Positions 1 to 7,107 are shown, counted from the stretch's first letter. The stretch: 11,499 bases of DNA from PALSA-1355 sp031400775 (GCA_031400775.1 JANNQN010000187.1:1-11499); one strand, 5' to 3'. Numbers and translations: made by a program. Notes: generated by a model from the sequence alone, not told the origin.

Positions 1-1175
1 CGATCCTGTCGCACACCAAGGAAATGCTGCCCGACGCCGAAGTGATCCTGGTCACGGGGCACGGCACGATCCCCTCGGCCGTGACGGCCATGCAGCAGGG
101 GGCCTTCAACTACCTGCTCAAGCCGTTGGATCTGACCCAACTGCGAGCGGTGACTGAGAAGGCCTCGGCCAGCTTGCGGTTGCGGCGGCAAAACGCCGAG
201 CTCAAGCGGCGGCTGGACGAGAAGTTTGGCTTCGAGGGCTTGATCGGCAACAGCCCGCAGATGCACGACGTGATCGACCGGCTCAAGCGGATCGCGCCGA
301 CCGACGCCAGCGTGTTGATCCAGGGCGCCACGGGCACCGGCAAGGAGCTGGTCGCGCAGGCCGTCCATCAAAACAGTCCCCGCAAGAACAAGCCCTTCGT
401 GGCCCTCAATTGCGCGGCCTTGAGCGAGAACATCCTGGAAAGCGAGCTGTTCGGCCACGTCCGCGGCGCGTTTACCGACGCCTCGAACGACCGCATCGGC
501 AAATTCGAGTACGCCCACGGCGGCACGCTGTTTTTGGACGAAGTCGGCGACATGCCGATGGCCACGCAGATCAAGCTGCTGCGGGTGCTGGAGAGTAGCG
601 AGATCACGCGGGTCGGCTCGAACGAGGCGATTGCGGTGAACGTGCGGATCCTGTCGGCCACGAACCGCAATCTCGAGGAATCGATTGCCGCCGGCGCGTT
701 TCGCAGCGATCTGTATCACCGGCTCAAGGTCATCACGATCGATCTGCCGCGGCTAGCCGAGCGGAGCCACGATATTCCGCTGTTGATCGAGCACTTCTTG
801 AAGCAGTTCACCAAGCGGCACCACAAGAACGTGCAGAGCATGTCGGCCGCGGCCCGGCGACGATTGTTGTCGTACGACTGGCCGGGCAATGTCCGCCAGT
901 TGCGCAACGTGATCGAGAGCATGGTCGTGGTGGATTACGACGGCGTGTTGGATCTCGACGATTTGCCCAGCGAGCTGTGCGTACCGGGCGAAGCGGCCGA
1001 AGAGGTGAGCGGCGGCAGCCTGGCGGGCCTGGTCGGCAAACCGCTGTCGGAGATCGAACGGCTGTTCATCGCCGAGACACTGGAGCAAACCGGCGGAAAT
1101 CGTGAAGCGGCCGCCGAGTTGCTCGGAATCGGCCAGCGGACACTGTATCGCAAGATCAAGGAATATCGACTCTAG
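1..1175 (+). CDS. Sigma-54-dependent response regulator (NtrC family), 5' truncated
   Basis: This protein activates transcription by sigma-54 RNA polymerase in answer to a partner sensor kinase. The window edge cuts it, and the reading frame is open from base 3. Counting from the internal Met at base 24, residues 1-45 are the end of a receiver domain, with the conserved Thr in VTGHG and the conserved Lys in LKPLD. The phosphoacceptor Asp lies outside the window. The AAA+ domain follows: Walker A GATGTGKE (101-108), the sigma-54 contact loop GAFTDA (148-153, where GAFTGA is the classic form), Walker B GGTLFLDE (166-173), sensor I SATNR (211-215), arginine-finger region FRSDLYHRL (226-234) and sensor II WPGNVRQL (286-293). 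A Fis-type helix-turn-helix ends the protein (about 341-383). No kinase gene is visible, so the signal and target genes are unknown. The family call is very secure. Confidence 0.96.
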   Translation, partial: ILSHTKEMLPDAEVILVTGHGTIPSAVTAMQQGAFNYLLKPLDLTQLRAVTEKASASLRLRRQNAELKRRLDEKFGFEGLIGNSPQMHDVIDRLKRIAPTDASVLIQGATGTGKELVAQAVHQNSPRKNKPFVALNCAALSENILESELFGHVRGAFTDASNDRIGKFEYAHGGTLFLDEVGDMPMATQIKLLRVLESSEITRVGSNEAIAVNVRILSATNRNLEESIAAGAFRSDLYHRLKVITIDLPRLAERSHDIPLLIEHFLKQFTKRHHKNVQSMSAAARRRLLSYDWPGNVRQLRNVIESMVVVDYDGVLDLDDLPSELCVPGEAAEEVSGGSLAGLVGKPLSEIERLFIAETLEQTGGNREAAAELLGIGQRTLYRKIKEYRL

Positions 1176-1218
1176 TTTTGAATCGAGAGACCAAGGAGTT
1201 TCTTTTCTGGGTGCCACT

Positions 1219-1391
1219 CTACGCCGTTAACCTTTTGCATCTCGAGATATCCGCAGATTTCGCAGATTTTCACCAGCCAAATTGAACTTCAAACGATGAG
1301 GTCATGCGAAAAGCGTTCTTTCATTCTTCATTACAAATCTGCGTCATCTGCGAAATCTGCGGATCACATTCAGGAAGGGTTAACGGCGTAG
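1219..1391. repeat. Palindromic element with terminal inverted repeats, possible MITE
   Basis: This element fills much of the gene-free stretch 1176-1546. Its ends are perfect 14-base inverted repeats, CTACGCCGTTAACC (1219-1232) and its complement (1378-1391). Inside them lies a second perfect 19-base inverted pair, ATCCGCAGATTTCGCAGAT (1249-1267) against 1346-1364. The direct repeat GGGTGCCACT flanks the element at 1209-1218 and 1391-1400, like a target-site duplication. No protein is encoded inside. A non-autonomous transposed element is inferred. Because GTGCCACT also begins the neighbouring hairpin repeat, the flanking repeat could instead come from two repeat copies. Confidence 0.65.
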
Positions 1392-1392
1392 G

Positions 1393-1467
1393 GTGCCACT
1401 TCTGGCTTGCCCAGCAGTGTTGTTCTGAATTCAACTAGGACACTGCTGGACGAGCCAGCAGTGGCAC
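1393..1467. repeat. Imperfect inverted repeat, GTGCCACT...CCAGCAGTG type
   Basis: Two 27-base arms, 1393-1419 and 1441-1467, are complementary at 24 of 27 positions around a 21-base loop. Both arms carry the GTGCCACT and CCAGCAGTG blocks. The hairpin lies between the regulator gene and mutL, about 80 bases before the mutL start. I believe similar sequences recur between genes in planctomycete genomes, but this could not be searched. It might stop transcription from upstream, although it has no T-run. The remaining 1468-1546 shows no clear promoter. Confidence 0.7.
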
Positions 1468-1546
1468 ACGAAAACGGGCTGATACCGTCTCAAGTCGATT
1501 CAATGCTTCGCATCTTTGGTTGGATCCTTCGCGATCTCTCAACACC

Positions 1547-3466
1547 ATGAACGACATCCGCCAACTGCCGCCGAGCGTCGTCAACAAGATCGCGGCCGGC
1601 GAAGTGATCGAGCGGCCGGCTAGCGCCGTCAAGGAGTTGATGGAAAACTCGATCGACGCCGGCGCCACGCGGATCGACGTCGTGGTCGAGGAGGGGGGGC
1701 TCGAGCTGGTGCGGGTCAGCGACGATGGCTGCGGGATTCCCGCCGATCAGTTGACGTTGGCCGTGGCCAGCCATGCCACCAGCAAAATCGAAAACGCCGA
1801 CGATTTGTTTCGCGTCGAGACGCTGGGTTTCCGCGGCGAGGCTCTGGCGTCGATCGCCGAAGTCAGCCGCATGATCCTGCGCAGCCGCACGCAGGCCTCC
1901 GACGCCGGCTGCCAGCTCGAAATCTCCGGCGGCCAGGCACAGCCGATCGGCCCCTGCGGCTGCCCGGTGGGCACGACCGTCGAGATCCGACAACTGTTCT
2001 ACAACACGCCCGTGCGCCGCAAATTCATGCGCTCCACGCAGACCGAGATGGGCCACGTGAGCGAGGCATTCACGCGGCTGGCGCTGGCCAATCCGCAGGT
2101 GCATTGCACGCTCAAGCACAACACCCGTTCGCTCTACGATCTGCCGGCCAGCGACGATTGGCGGGGCCGGATCGCGGCCTTCTTCGGCCACGACCTGGCG
2201 GCCGACCTGATCGCGGTGTCCAGCACCAGCGACGGAGTGCGGCTGGAGGGCTTCGTCGCGGCCCCCAACCACAGCCGGGCCAACGGCCGCTTGCAGTACC
2301 TGTTTCTCAACGGACGCGCGATCCGCGACCGCTCCCTGCAACACGCCCTGGGCGAGGCCTATCGTGGGCTGCTGCTCACGGGGCGCTATCCAATCGCGTT
2401 TCTGCGGATCGCGATGCCGGCCGAGATGGTCGACGTCAACGTGCATCCGACCAAGCTGGAAGTTCGCTTTCAAGAGTCGGGCAAGCTCTACAGCCAATTG
2501 CTGGGGACACTGCGGACCAGGTTCCTCACGACCGATCTCACGGCCCGATTGCAGCCGACCTCCGAGCATGAAGCGGCCGCGGCCATCGACAGCGAGCAGG
2601 CCGACACGATGCGGCGCGAACTGGTCGATTGGGCCAAGGGGCAACTGTCCAGCTTCGACGGGCCGGAAGCCAGCGCGGCGCCGGCCATGGGTCAGACACG
2701 GTTCGACATTCGGGCTTCGCTGCCGCGAGCGCCGCTGGAGTTGAGCACGCTCGAGCGCCGCTGGGAGGCGGTTGCGCCGGAGCGGGACGAAGCGGACTCG
2801 ACGGATATTGCGACTGCGGCAAACGAGCGGGGCGCGGAAGCTGTCGCGGCCGGCGCCGCCTATCGCGTCGACGGCGGCGAACACTCCGCCGGGCGCCCGG
2901 TGGCCGGTTTGCAGTTGCACAATCGCTATCTGATTGCCGAGTGCGACGACGGGATGGTGGTGATCGATCAGCATGCGCTGCACGAGCGGATTCTCTACGA
3001 GCATTTGCGCGAGAAGGTGCTGTCCGGCGCCGTCGAGTCGCAGGCGCTGTTGGTGGGCGAACCGGTCGACCTGACGCCGGCCGAAGCGGCCGCGGCGCTC
3101 GACGCCCGCGACGTGCTGGCCAGCCTGGGCGTGGCGATCGAGCCGTTCGGCGGCGACACGGTGCTGGTCTCGAGCTATCCGGCCATGCTGGCCAATTTCC
3201 GTCCGGCCGAAGTATTGCGCGATCTGGTCGATCAGTTACTTACCGGCGGCAAGAACCCGGACCGCCGCGACGTGCTGGATTCGCTGTTGCACATGATCTC
3301 GTGCAAGGCCGCGATCAAGGCCGGCGACCGGCTGAGCGGCGACGAAATCGCGGCCCTGCTCGAGCAGCGGCACCTGGCCCAGGATGCACATCACTGCCCG
3401 CACGGCAGGCCCACGGCCTTGTTTTTCAGCCGCGACGAGCTGGACAAGCAGTTCAAGCGCACCTGA
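1547..3466 (+). CDS. mutL: DNA mismatch repair protein MutL, endonuclease type
   Basis: MutL links mismatch recognition by MutS to strand incision and removal. The ATG at 1547 gives 639 residues. A TTG ten codons earlier (1520) is possible, but the usual family start sits just before IRQLPPSVVNKIAAGEVIERP, which favours the ATG. The N-terminal GHKL ATPase shows ELMENSIDAGA with E30 and N34, DDGCGI (59-64), HATSKI (76-81) and GFRGEAL (94-100). A variable, Ala-rich linker spans roughly 335-440. The C-terminal domain carries the metal-binding endonuclease motif DQHAxxExxxxE (474-485), SCKAAIKAGD (585-594) and CPHGRP (617-622). These mark a MutL that nicks DNA itself, as in bacteria without MutH. 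No clear ribosome-binding site precedes the start. MutS is not in the window. Confidence 0.97.
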   Translation: MNDIRQLPPSVVNKIAAGEVIERPASAVKELMENSIDAGATRIDVVVEEGGLELVRVSDDGCGIPADQLTLAVASHATSKIENADDLFRVETLGFRGEALASIAEVSRMILRSRTQASDAGCQLEISGGQAQPIGPCGCPVGTTVEIRQLFYNTPVRRKFMRSTQTEMGHVSEAFTRLALANPQVHCTLKHNTRSLYDLPASDDWRGRIAAFFGHDLAADLIAVSSTSDGVRLEGFVAAPNHSRANGRLQYLFLNGRAIRDRSLQHALGEAYRGLLLTGRYPIAFLRIAMPAEMVDVNVHPTKLEVRFQESGKLYSQLLGTLRTRFLTTDLTARLQPTSEHEAAAAIDSEQADTMRRELVDWAKGQLSSFDGPEASAAPAMGQTRFDIRASLPRAPLELSTLERRWEAVAPERDEADSTDIATAANERGAEAVAAGAAYRVDGGEHSAGRPVAGLQLHNRYLIAECDDGMVVIDQHALHERILYEHLREKVLSGAVESQALLVGEPVDLTPAEAAAALDARDVLASLGVAIEPFGGDTVLVSSYPAMLANFRPAEVLRDLVDQLLTGGKNPDRRDVLDSLLHMISCKAAIKAGDRLSGDEIAALLEQRHLAQDAHHCPHGRPTALFFSRDELDKQFKRT

Positions 3467-3494
3467 GACGGGCGACTTGCCAAAATTCAGAGAA

Positions 3495-3589
3495 TTATCC
3501 GCAGATTTCGCAGATGACACAGATTGGAAAAACGAAGTCGCGAATTATCCGCCCTTCGTTCTGCGAAATCTGTGTCATCTGCGGATAAG
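3495..3589. repeat. CGCAGAT-family inverted repeat downstream of mutL
   Basis: The left arm (3495-3525) begins TTATCCGCAGATTTCGCAGA and continues with TGACACAGATT. The right arm (3559-3589), read on the minus strand, begins TTATCCGCAGATGACACAGA and continues with TTTCGCAGAA. The outer 12 bases pair perfectly, but the two inner nine-base modules appear in swapped order. The sequence belongs to the same family as the copies at 1249-1267, 1346-1364 and 4121-4147. It starts 28 bases after the mutL stop and could form a transcript-end hairpin, but it has no T-run. Confidence 0.75.
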
Positions 3590-3634
3590 ACTTTGGCCAC
3601 CTGACGTCGCGGATGGAAGAATGGAGAACGTCAC

Positions 3635-4057
3635 ATGACGGGCGAACGCGATCCGCGAACTCACGCGATTATCGGCGCCGCGATGGAAGTTCATCGAGAA
3701 CTCGGTTGCGGATTCTTGGAGGCGGTATATCAGAAGGCATTGACGGTCGAATTGAGTGCGCGGAGTATCCCGTTTCAGCGCGAGTTGACTCTGCCGGTGC
3801 GCTACAAGGGCGAATTGCTCTCCACTTTCTACCGAGCCGATTTTAAGTGTTTTGATTCCGTTTTGATCGAGGTCAAAGCGCTGCAGAGATTGTCGGGCAT
3901 TGAGGAGGCTCAAGTTCTGAACTACCTGAAAGCAACTGGCAGCGAGGTTGGCCTTCTGCTGAATTTTGGTGCTCCGTCGCTGGCATGGAAAAGGCTGGTG
4001 AGTTCCGTCCATTGGTCGATCGATCCCAGTTCCTCATCTGAAAAATTCGCGGATTGA
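3635..4057 (+). CDS. GxxExxY protein, PD-(D/E)XK nuclease-like
   Basis: This 140-residue protein belongs to the GxxExxY family, whose members resemble PD-(D/E)XK nucleases; their biological role is not established. The name-giving motif is GFLEAVY (26-32). The nuclease-like core has D69 in YRADF, E79 and K81 in IEVKA, and Q93 with Y97 in QVLNY, which resembles the QxxxY motif of RecB-like nucleases. The putative metal-binding and catalytic residues therefore look intact. A GGAG ribosome-binding site at 3623-3626 supports the ATG at 3635. The gene is visibly less G+C-rich than its neighbours (26 of 60 bases in 3841-3900). CGCAGAT-family repeats bracket it on both sides, which suggests transfer as a unit. 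The last residues, ending SSEKFAD, are encoded by repeat-like sequence and may be an accidental extension. Confidence 0.88.
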   Translation: MTGERDPRTHAIIGAAMEVHRELGCGFLEAVYQKALTVELSARSIPFQRELTLPVRYKGELLSTFYRADFKCFDSVLIEVKALQRLSGIEEAQVLNYLKATGSEVGLLLNFGAPSLAWKRLVSSVHWSIDPSSSSEKFAD

Positions 4058-4078
4058 TTCTTTCGACGATCCGCGGAT
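4045..4078. repeat. Small inverted repeat across the GxxExxY stop codon
   Basis: ATTCGCGGAT (4045-4054) and the self-complementary ATCCGCGGAT (4069-4078) pair at 9 of 10 positions around a 14-base loop. The TGA stop (4055-4057) of the GxxExxY gene lies at the start of the loop. The arms resemble the ATCCGCAGAT core of the nearby repeat family, so this may be a degenerate copy. It could also act as a weak transcript-end hairpin. Confidence 0.45.
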
Positions 4079-4120
4079 CTACCCGGTTGGCAGAAGGCGG
4101 ATGCTAATGTCTGTCTTTCG

Positions 4121-4177
4121 TTCTGCGAAATCTGAGTAATCTGCGGACAAAAGCACTTGGAAAATGATCCGCAGATT
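4121..4177. repeat. CGCAGAT-family repeat between GxxExxY and PEP-CTERM genes
   Basis: A minus-oriented copy occupies 4121-4147 (TTCTGCGAAATCTG, then AGTAATCTGCGGA), and a short plus-oriented arm, GATCCGCAGATT, lies at 4166-4177. The 4121 copy matches the right arm at 3559-3587 closely, including the preceding TTCG. The two therefore form direct repeats about 560 bases apart around the GxxExxY gene. The rest of the gap 4058-4369 shows no gene; its last bases hold the ribosome-binding site of the next gene. The open frame running back to 4157 passes through this repeat and is not taken as coding. Confidence 0.7.
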
Positions 4178-4369
4178 CCGCTGGTCCGAAGGCGTGCCGT
4201 CGGGAGCCCGCTTTCCGAATGCCTCGTTGCAGGAAAACCCATGTTTTTCTGTAATTCTCCTTGGCAAGCCTCCTCCCACAAACTACCATGCGAAGCGGTC
4301 AAGTTCCCTTCAACCGCATCATGGGCGACTGCGAAGCCGCCGACGAAACCAATCCAGGGAGAGCCGCTA

Positions 4370-5278
4370 ATGTTCACTCGAAAGATCAGCATGCCTTGCA
4401 TCGCCATCGGCGTGCTATCCGTTGCTCTCGTAACTCCGGCCTTCGGCGTCACGGTTCTCGGCAACAACTTCGACTCCAACATGTCGGTGATTTATGACTC
4501 GGTGACCGGGAATATCTTTCTGGAGAACGCTCCGCTGTCGAACCCCGCCGTCCAACAGTTCCAACTCGCCTCGGCCGGCGGCTTGCTGTTGCCGGGCAAT
4601 CTGATCGTTCCCACGTTAACGCCGGCCGTCACCATCGGTTCGGCCACTTCCAATTTCATCGACATCTCCTGGTCCACCGGTAATTTTCTGGGCACCGGTT
4701 CCCTCCTGGGCAATATACTCGGCGCGGGCATCCCGCAAGCGACGCTCTTGGCCGACTTGACCATCGATTGGGCGCCGTTCAGTTCGCCGCTCACCGGTGG
4801 CGATTTGCTCTATGGCACGTTTGGAAACACGGCCGGCAATCCTGTGCTGCCAAACTCCGGCGCCAACGGGTTCTTCCGCTTCTTCAACGTCGCCTCCGGC
4901 CAATTCATGGATCCCCCGATCGCGGATGGATTCGAGTACACCATGACCAGTGCCTCGATGTTCACGAAGATTGGGTTGCCCGAGGGCTACGGCAACAACT
5001 TCACGGTGGTTGTCGGCGGCAATCCGGTCGCCACGGGGCTCAATGGCGGCGATGCCTACACATTCGTTGGGCCCGGCGTACCGTCGTTCCAACTGATTGG
5101 TCTCAATCCCGACGTCGACGCGGCCAATCCGGACGCCTTTCCGCTGTACATGGAATTCGATACCCCGACGGCCAGCTTCGACATGAATGCCATCGTGGTT
5201 CCCGAGCCGTCGACCTTCGTCCTGGCGATCCTGGGACTCGTGGGCATCGGTGTTTGGGGGCGGCGGCGGAGTCGCTGA
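4370..5278 (+). CDS. PEP-CTERM sorting domain protein, secreted, function unknown
   Basis: This is a 302-residue exported protein. An AGGGAG ribosome-binding site (4356-4361), eight bases upstream, supports the ATG at 4370. Residues 1-26 form a signal peptide: positive MFTRK, a hydrophobic stretch, then TPAFG before the likely cut. The mature part is rich in Gly, Asn, Ser and Thr, and I recognise no enzyme motif in it. The last 26 residues are a PEP-CTERM tail: VPEPST (277-282), a hydrophobic segment, and the basic end GRRRSR. In other bacteria this tail is recognised by an exosortase linked to exopolysaccharide export. A surface or matrix role is inferred. No exosortase gene is present in the window. 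Confidence 0.88.
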   Translation: MFTRKISMPCIAIGVLSVALVTPAFGVTVLGNNFDSNMSVIYDSVTGNIFLENAPLSNPAVQQFQLASAGGLLLPGNLIVPTLTPAVTIGSATSNFIDISWSTGNFLGTGSLLGNILGAGIPQATLLADLTIDWAPFSSPLTGGDLLYGTFGNTAGNPVLPNSGANGFFRFFNVASGQFMDPPIADGFEYTMTSASMFTKIGLPEGYGNNFTVVVGGNPVATGLNGGDAYTFVGPGVPSFQLIGLNPDVDAANPDAFPLYMEFDTPTASFDMNAIVVPEPSTFVLAILGLVGIGVWGRRRSR

Positions 5279-5320
5279 GCTTGTCCAGCGGGCAGCGATT
5301 ACTCGGCGTTTTGCGCTGGT

Positions 5321-5352
5321 GCCGGGCTTGCGCGCATGAACCGGCGCCCGGC
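5321..5352 (+). terminator. Possible hairpin after the PEP-CTERM gene
   Basis: GCCGGGC (5321-5327) and GCCCGGC (5346-5352) form a perfect seven-base stem with an 18-base loop. It lies about 40 bases past the stop codon at 5278. No T-run follows, so this is only a weak candidate. Confidence 0.22.
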
Positions 5353-5413
5353 GAGGCGGCGGAATCCTGATTTCAAGCGGGCCCACGACCGCCCCTCGGC
5401 GCCTCGGTGCGTC

Positions 5414-5442
5414 TCAACAGCCGCGGCAAATCGAGTTATACT
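5414..5442 (+). promoter_or_regulatory. Candidate sigma-70-type promoter for aroDE
   Basis: TATACT (5437-5442) resembles a -10 box. TCAACA (5414-5419), 17 bases upstream, matches TTGACA at four of six positions. A transcript would start near 5449, giving a leader of about 70 bases before the ATG at 5521. The surrounding GAGTT...AACTC symmetry (5433-5448) could be an operator but is short. Confidence 0.4.
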
Positions 5443-5520
5443 AAACTCGGTGCACTGCTTGCGGTGCATTCGTTTGAGCACGTTCATCCCGGCGTCGTCC
5501 CCTTGGCGGACGAACCTTCC

Positions 5521-7008
5521 ATGATTTGCGTCAGTATCGCCCGCGGCCGGCATCGGCACATGATCGCCGAGCATCGCCACCTGGTCCAACAGGGAGCTCA
5601 ACTCGCCGAGCTGCGCCTGGACTATATCAACGGCGAAGTGAACTTGAAGCGGCTGCTGCTGGACCGGCCCTCGCCGGTTGTAATCACCTGCCGCCGCGAG
5701 CGTGACGGCGGCAAGTTTACCGGCAGCGAGGACCAGCGGCAGATGCTGTTGCGCAGCGCCATCGCCGAAGGAGTCGAATATGTCGATCTCGAAGACGACG
5801 TGGCCGGCATCATCGGTCGCTACGGCAAGACCAAGCGCATCATCAGTCTGCACGACTACCGCAAGACTCCCGACGATCTGGCCGACATCCACGCCCGGCT
5901 GGCCTCGCACGACGCCGACATCATCAAGATTGCCACCACGGCCAACCAGCCGCACGATAATCTGCGAATGTTGCAGTTGGTGCGCGATTCGAAGGTGCCC
6001 ACGGTCGGCATCTGCATGGGCGACATTGGCACGCCGTCGAGAATCCTGGCGGGCCGGTTTGGGGCGCCGTTCACGTTCGCCACGTTTCACCACGAGCGCA
6101 CGCTTGCGCCGGGGCAACTAAGCTACCAGCAGATGACCGAGATCTTTCATTACGATCGCATCGACGCAAACACAGTGGTCTATGGCGTCGTGGGAGATCC
6201 AATCGGCCACAGCCTCAGTCCAATGGTCCACAATGCGGCGTTTCGCCGTCTGGACATCAACGCGGTCTACCTGCCGTTCCGCGTGCCGCGCGAGCACTTG
6301 TCGCAGTTTTTGGAAGACGCGCCGGCGCTCGGCATCAAGGGCTTGAGCGTCACGATTCCGCACAAGGAAGCCGTACTCAAGAAACTGACAGGCATGGACG
6401 ACAGCATGAGCGGCATCGCGGCCGCTAACACGCTGTTGTTCGAGGACGGCAAGATCATCGGCCACAACACCGACCACCAGGCGGCGCTCGACAGCCTGGA
6501 GCTGGCGCTCACCGAGCATCACGGCCGCAAGGCGGCGCTCGACAACCAGACGGCGCTGGTGCTGGGCGCGGGCGGCGCCGCCAAGGCGATCGCCTATGGA
6601 CTCAAGCGGATGGGGGCCACGGTGGTGGTCGCCGGCCGCACGCCGCAACGGGCCCAGCAACTGGCCGACTCGCTCAAGTGCAAGACGGTCGATTGGGCCA
6701 ACCGCTACTCGGTTCAGCCCGACATCCTCGTCAATTGCACACCAGTGGGCATGCACCCAAACGTCGACGCCACGCCCTACGACAAGCATCACCTGCGGCC
6801 CTCGATGGTCGTGTTCGATACGGTGTACAACCCCGAGAATACGCTGTTGCTCAAGGACGCGCGCAGCCAAAGCTGCACGGTCGTGACCGGCGTGGAGATG
6901 TTCGTCCGCCAGGCCTGCCTGCAATTCAAGGAGTTCACGTCGCAAGAGGCCCCCAGCGACCTGATGCGCGACGTCTTGAAACGGGCGATCGGCCCGGCCA
7001 AATACTAG
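5521..7008 (+). CDS. aroDE: Bifunctional 3-dehydroquinate dehydratase (type I) / shikimate dehydrogenase
   Basis: One 495-residue cytoplasmic protein carries two successive shikimate-pathway enzymes: dehydration of 3-dehydroquinate, then NADPH reduction of 3-dehydroshikimate. The ATG at 5521 opens MICVSIARG, a good start for a type I dehydratase. The frame is open back to a GTG at 5407, but that extension looks non-coding. The dehydratase domain (about 1-215) has ELRLDY (37-42), the catalytic His in SLHDY (H111) and the Schiff-base Lys in IIKIA (K136). The dehydrogenase domain (about 220-495) has GDPIGHSLSP with shikimate-binding S231 and S233, SVTIPHK ending in catalytic K282, NTD (316-318), nucleotide-binding GAGGA, AGRT, and GVEMFVRQA near the end. 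Both active sites look complete. Such fusions are known in plants, chlamydiae and planctomycetes. Shikimate kinase follows 132 bases downstream. Confidence 0.96.
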   Translation: MICVSIARGRHRHMIAEHRHLVQQGAQLAELRLDYINGEVNLKRLLLDRPSPVVITCRRERDGGKFTGSEDQRQMLLRSAIAEGVEYVDLEDDVAGIIGRYGKTKRIISLHDYRKTPDDLADIHARLASHDADIIKIATTANQPHDNLRMLQLVRDSKVPTVGICMGDIGTPSRILAGRFGAPFTFATFHHERTLAPGQLSYQQMTEIFHYDRIDANTVVYGVVGDPIGHSLSPMVHNAAFRRLDINAVYLPFRVPREHLSQFLEDAPALGIKGLSVTIPHKEAVLKKLTGMDDSMSGIAAANTLLFEDGKIIGHNTDHQAALDSLELALTEHHGRKAALDNQTALVLGAGGAAKAIAYGLKRMGATVVVAGRTPQRAQQLADSLKCKTVDWANRYSVQPDILVNCTPVGMHPNVDATPYDKHHLRPSMVVFDTVYNPENTLLLKDARSQSCTVVTGVEMFVRQACLQFKEFTSQEAPSDLMRDVLKRAIGPAKY

Positions 7009-7043
7009 AGACCGCTCTCAGTGGGTGGCACTTGCAGTGCGCC

Positions 7044-7107
7044 CACTAACCCGACGCGCGAGCGAGGGCGCGTACGAAAGAACCCTCGCTCGCGCGTCGG
7101 GTTAGTG
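7044..7107. repeat. Perfect 25-bp inverted repeat between aroDE and aroK
   Basis: The arms 7044-7068 and 7083-7107 are exact reverse complements over 25 bases, starting CACTAACCCGACGCGCG, with a 14-base loop. A weaker hairpin-like stretch, GTGGGTGGCAC to GTGCGCCCAC (7021-7046), abuts it on the left. Read on the minus strand, the right arm encodes NPTRERG, a peptide I associate with dispersed repeats in planctomycete genomes (memory, not searched). In RNA this would be a very stable hairpin and could limit read-through from aroDE into aroK. Confidence 0.8.

Noticed and set aside
148..153. GAFTDA in the regulator as a loss-of-function change from GAFTGA
   Set aside because: The coordinates here are residue numbers from the Met at base 24. 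GAFTDA is a common natural variant in NtrC-type regulators and does not by itself suggest loss of sigma-54 activation.
1219..1391. CRISPR-like array from repeated CGCAGAT units
   Set aside because: The units are in inverted pairs without regular spacers, and no cas gene is nearby.
1490..3004. Long minus-strand open frame of 504 codons opposite mutL
   Set aside because: It is antisense to a clear mutL with all family motifs; high G+C makes long opposite-strand frames common, and its residues are Arg/Ala/Gly-rich without motifs.
4157..4369. In-frame N-terminal extension of the PEP-CTERM protein
   Set aside because: It starts inside a repeat copy, and the ATG at 4370 has a good ribosome-binding site and begins a proper signal peptide.
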